64,000 nt of DNA from Bacillus sp. OxB-1 (GTDB lineage Bacteria > Bacillota > Bacilli > Bacillales_A > Planococcaceae): positions 2,801,001 to 2,865,000 of the forward strand of contig NZ_AP013294.1 of the NCBI RefSeq assembly GCF_000829195.1. The letters are read 5' to 3'. The notes below the pieces were generated by a model. That model did not search any database. It was not told the DNA's origin and was given only the letters and a program-made list of their open reading frames with translations. Positions 62,282-64,000 of the stretch are shown piece by piece. The position numbers and the translations under genes are program-made. The first letter of the stretch is position 1. Every line of letters starts with the position of its first letter.

Positions 62282-63620
62282 GAAGGGCCTCCATTTCCTG
62301 CACAAGTGCATCGATTTCTTCTTTTGTCCGCTGTTCCGTGACAGCGATCAACGCATGATTGGCGAATTCCGGATACGTTAGGCCGAGATCGTAACCGCCG
62401 ATCATCCCTTTTTCCAATAGACGGGCGTTTACTTCCTTCACAGCCTTTTTACAATCGACGACAATCTCGTTGAAATGGGCATTTCCAAATTTAACTGCAA
62501 AACCGGCTTTTTCAAATGCTTCCTTGGCATACCGGGTCTTGGCGATATTATGATAAGCGATCTGTTGTACACCCACTTTTCCAAGTGCAGTCATCGCAAC
62601 CGAAGCTGCCAAAGCATTTAACGCTTGGTTGGAACAGATGTTGGATGTCGCTTTATCACGGCGGATATGCTGTTCACGGGCTTGTAAAGTCAATACGTAC
62701 CCACGGCGCCCTTCGTCATCTGTCGTTTCACCGACAAGCCGGCCTGGAACTTTCCGCATTAATTTTTTCGTGACCGCAAAATATCCGCAATGCGGACCGC
62801 CGAATTGTTCGGATATCCCAAATGGCTGGGCATCTCCAACCGTAATATCGGCTCCGAGTTTCCCTGGCGGCGTGAGGACGCCGAGGGCAAGCGGGTTGGC
62901 TGATACGACGAAGAGACCGCCTTTTTCATGGGTCAGGTCGCCTATTTTTTGAAGGTCTTCGATTTGACCGAAGAAGTTCGGATATTGGACGAGCACCGCT
63001 GCCGTTTCTTCATCCACCAAAGACGCCAGTTGGTCGATATCCGTGATGCCGTCTTTTTGTGGAACAAGGACAACGTCGATGGATTGGCCTTGTGCATAGG
63101 TCGTGACGACATCGCGGGCTTCCGGATGAACCGTTTCGGAAACAAGCAATTTCTTACGCTTCGTGTGACCAGCCGCCAGCGTACCTGCTTCCGCCAACGA
63201 AGTCCCGCCATCGTACATCGAGGAGTTGGCAAGATCCATGCCTGTCAGTTCACAGATCATCGTTTGGAATTCAAAAATAGCTTGCAATTCCCCTTGGGAA
63301 ATTTCCGGTTGATACGGAGTGTATGCCGTATAAAATTCCGAACGGGATATGACGTGGTCGACGATGATTGGTTTGTAATGATCATAGACGCCCGCTCCAA
63401 GGAAGGAGACATGCGTGCTCGAATTTGCGTTTTGGGAGGCCAATGCCGCAAGCTCCTTAGTCAATGCCGATTCGGACTTGGCCGATTTGATGTTATATTC
63501 TCCTTTAAATCGAACTTTCACAGGAATATCTTCAAAAAGTTCATCTACTGATGAGATGCCGATCGCTTTCAACATTTCTTCGCGATCCGTTTCCGTCATT
63601 GGAAGATAACGATGCTTCAT
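62274..63620 (-). CDS. gcvPA: glycine dehydrogenase (decarboxylating) subunit 1
   Basis: This is the non-PLP half of the split P-protein, 448 residues. It begins [18 protein letters not shown]. Typical blocks are [56 protein letters not shown] and [20 protein letters not shown] (seen as [17 protein letters not shown]). It lies 21 nt after gcvT and overlaps gcvPB. Confidence 0.97.
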   Translation of the reverse strand: MKHRYLPMTETDREEMLKAIGISSVDELFEDIPVKVRFKGEYNIKSAKSESALTKELAALASQNANSSTHVSFLGAGVYDHYKPIIVDHVISRSEFYTAYTPYQPEISQGELQAIFEFQTMICELTGMDLANSSMYDGGTSLAEAGTLAAGHTKRKKLLVSETVHPEARDVVTTYAQGQSIDVVLVPQKDGITDIDQLASLVDEETAAVLVQYPNFFGQIEDLQKIGDLTHEKGGLFVVSANPLALGVLTPPGKLGADITVGDAQPFGISEQFGGPHCGYFAVTKKLMRKVPGRLVGETTDDEGRRGYVLTLQAREQHIRRDKATSNICSNQALNALAASVAMTALGKVGVQQIAYHNIAKTRYAKEAFEKAGFAVKFGNAHFNEIVVDCKKAVKEVNARLLEKGMIGGYDLGLTYPEFANHALIAVTEQRTKEEIDALVQEMEALHA

Positions 63621-63641
63621 GCCCTTCTATCCCCTTTTCAA

Positions 63642-64000
63642 TTATCGTTTGTAAAACGGTGTTGCAATAATGACTGCTTTGAGGCGCTTATTCCGAATTT
63701 CGACAAACACTTCAGTCCCTTCGGCAGTGTGTTCGCTTTTCAATAAAGCGAAGCCGATATTCTTTTTCAATGTCGGCGATTGGGTACCCGTTGTCACTTC
63801 ACCGATCTCTTCATCGTCCAAAAACACTTTATACCCCGTGCGCGGGATTCCTTTATCGATCATTTCTATTCCGATCAGTTTCCGTGGTGCACCGTGTTCT
63901 TTTTGTTGGACGAGTGCAGATTTCCCAATGAAGTCTGCCTCCTTATTCGTTTTGACGACAAAGCCGAGCCCCGCTTCCAATGGGGAGATGTCTTTTGACA
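63642..64000 (-). CDS. gcvT: aminomethyltransferase GcvT (5' part outside window)
   Basis: These are the C-terminal 119 codons of the T-protein. The frame reads [13 protein letters not shown] from the window edge, then [39 protein letters not shown] and a final ATPFYKR, as in Bacillus GcvT. The protein transfers the one-carbon unit from aminomethyl-lipoyl GcvH to THF. It is the first gene of gcvT-PA-PB; any glycine riboswitch would be beyond the edge. Confidence 0.95.
   Translation of the reverse strand, partial: SKDISPLEAGLGFVVKTNKEADFIGKSALVQQKEHGAPRKLIGIEMIDKGIPRTGYKVFLDDEEIGEVTTGTQSPTLKKNIGFALLKSEHTAEGTEVFVEIRNKRLKAVIIATPFYKR

Overview
The window comes from a spore-forming low-to-moderate GC Bacillota of the Bacillales, most likely Planococcaceae (Sporosarcina-like). 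The gene order spoIVB-recN-argR-tlyA-dxs-ispA-xseB-xseA-folD-nusB-yqhY-accC-accB-spoIIIA-efp-yqhT-yqhR-yqhQ and lipM/yqhL/gcvPB-gcvPA-gcvT matches the conserved Bacillus subtilis yqh/yqi region. Both ends are cut: spoIVB at the left edge and gcvT at the right edge.

Bases 1-24,000 are mostly housekeeping, read leftwards. They cover sporulation signalling, DNA repair, arginine control, isoprenoid and folate enzymes, fatty-acid initiation, a reduced spoIIIA operon, EF-P, and a B12-dependent ribonucleotide reductase (nrdJ). The nrdJ gene is split by a 323-nt ORF-less group I intron. A tandem NrdR-box operator lies upstream of it. The spoIIIA operon lacks spoIIIAA and spoIIIAB, has a 59-residue spoIIIAF, and has shortened spoIIIAE and spoIIIAG. 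A YcxB-like gene next to nrdJ is frameshifted.

Bases about 24,000-60,780 form an AT-richer accessory island. It sits exactly between yqhL and gcvPB, which are adjacent in B. subtilis. It carries a chromate transporter, a CoA-transferase/MaoC/KPR-like group with a decayed tctC, LysR, IclR, LacI and GntR regulators, and a full tripartite tricarboxylate (TTT) transporter. It also has a full TRAP transporter plus an orphan TRAP receptor, two paralogous zinc alcohol dehydrogenases, an acylating and a non-acylating aldehyde dehydrogenase, and two ThDP enzymes about 97% identical. The rest are a TIM-barrel isomerase, a Gfo/Idh oxidoreductase, type I and type II 3-dehydroquinate dehydratases, a shikimate kinase, and a CaiB/HMG-CoA-lyase pair. 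A palindrome (T-A/G-GATCGATC-T/C-A) occurs eight times, always upstream of island transcription units and of the LacI gene. Catabolite-repression (cre) matches lie beside it. This marks a local substrate-induced, CcpA-controlled catabolic regulon whose substrate I cannot name. An organic acid or sulfonate is the best guess.

Bases 60,780-64,000 return to core genes: the glycine-cleavage operon gcvT-gcvPA-gcvPB.
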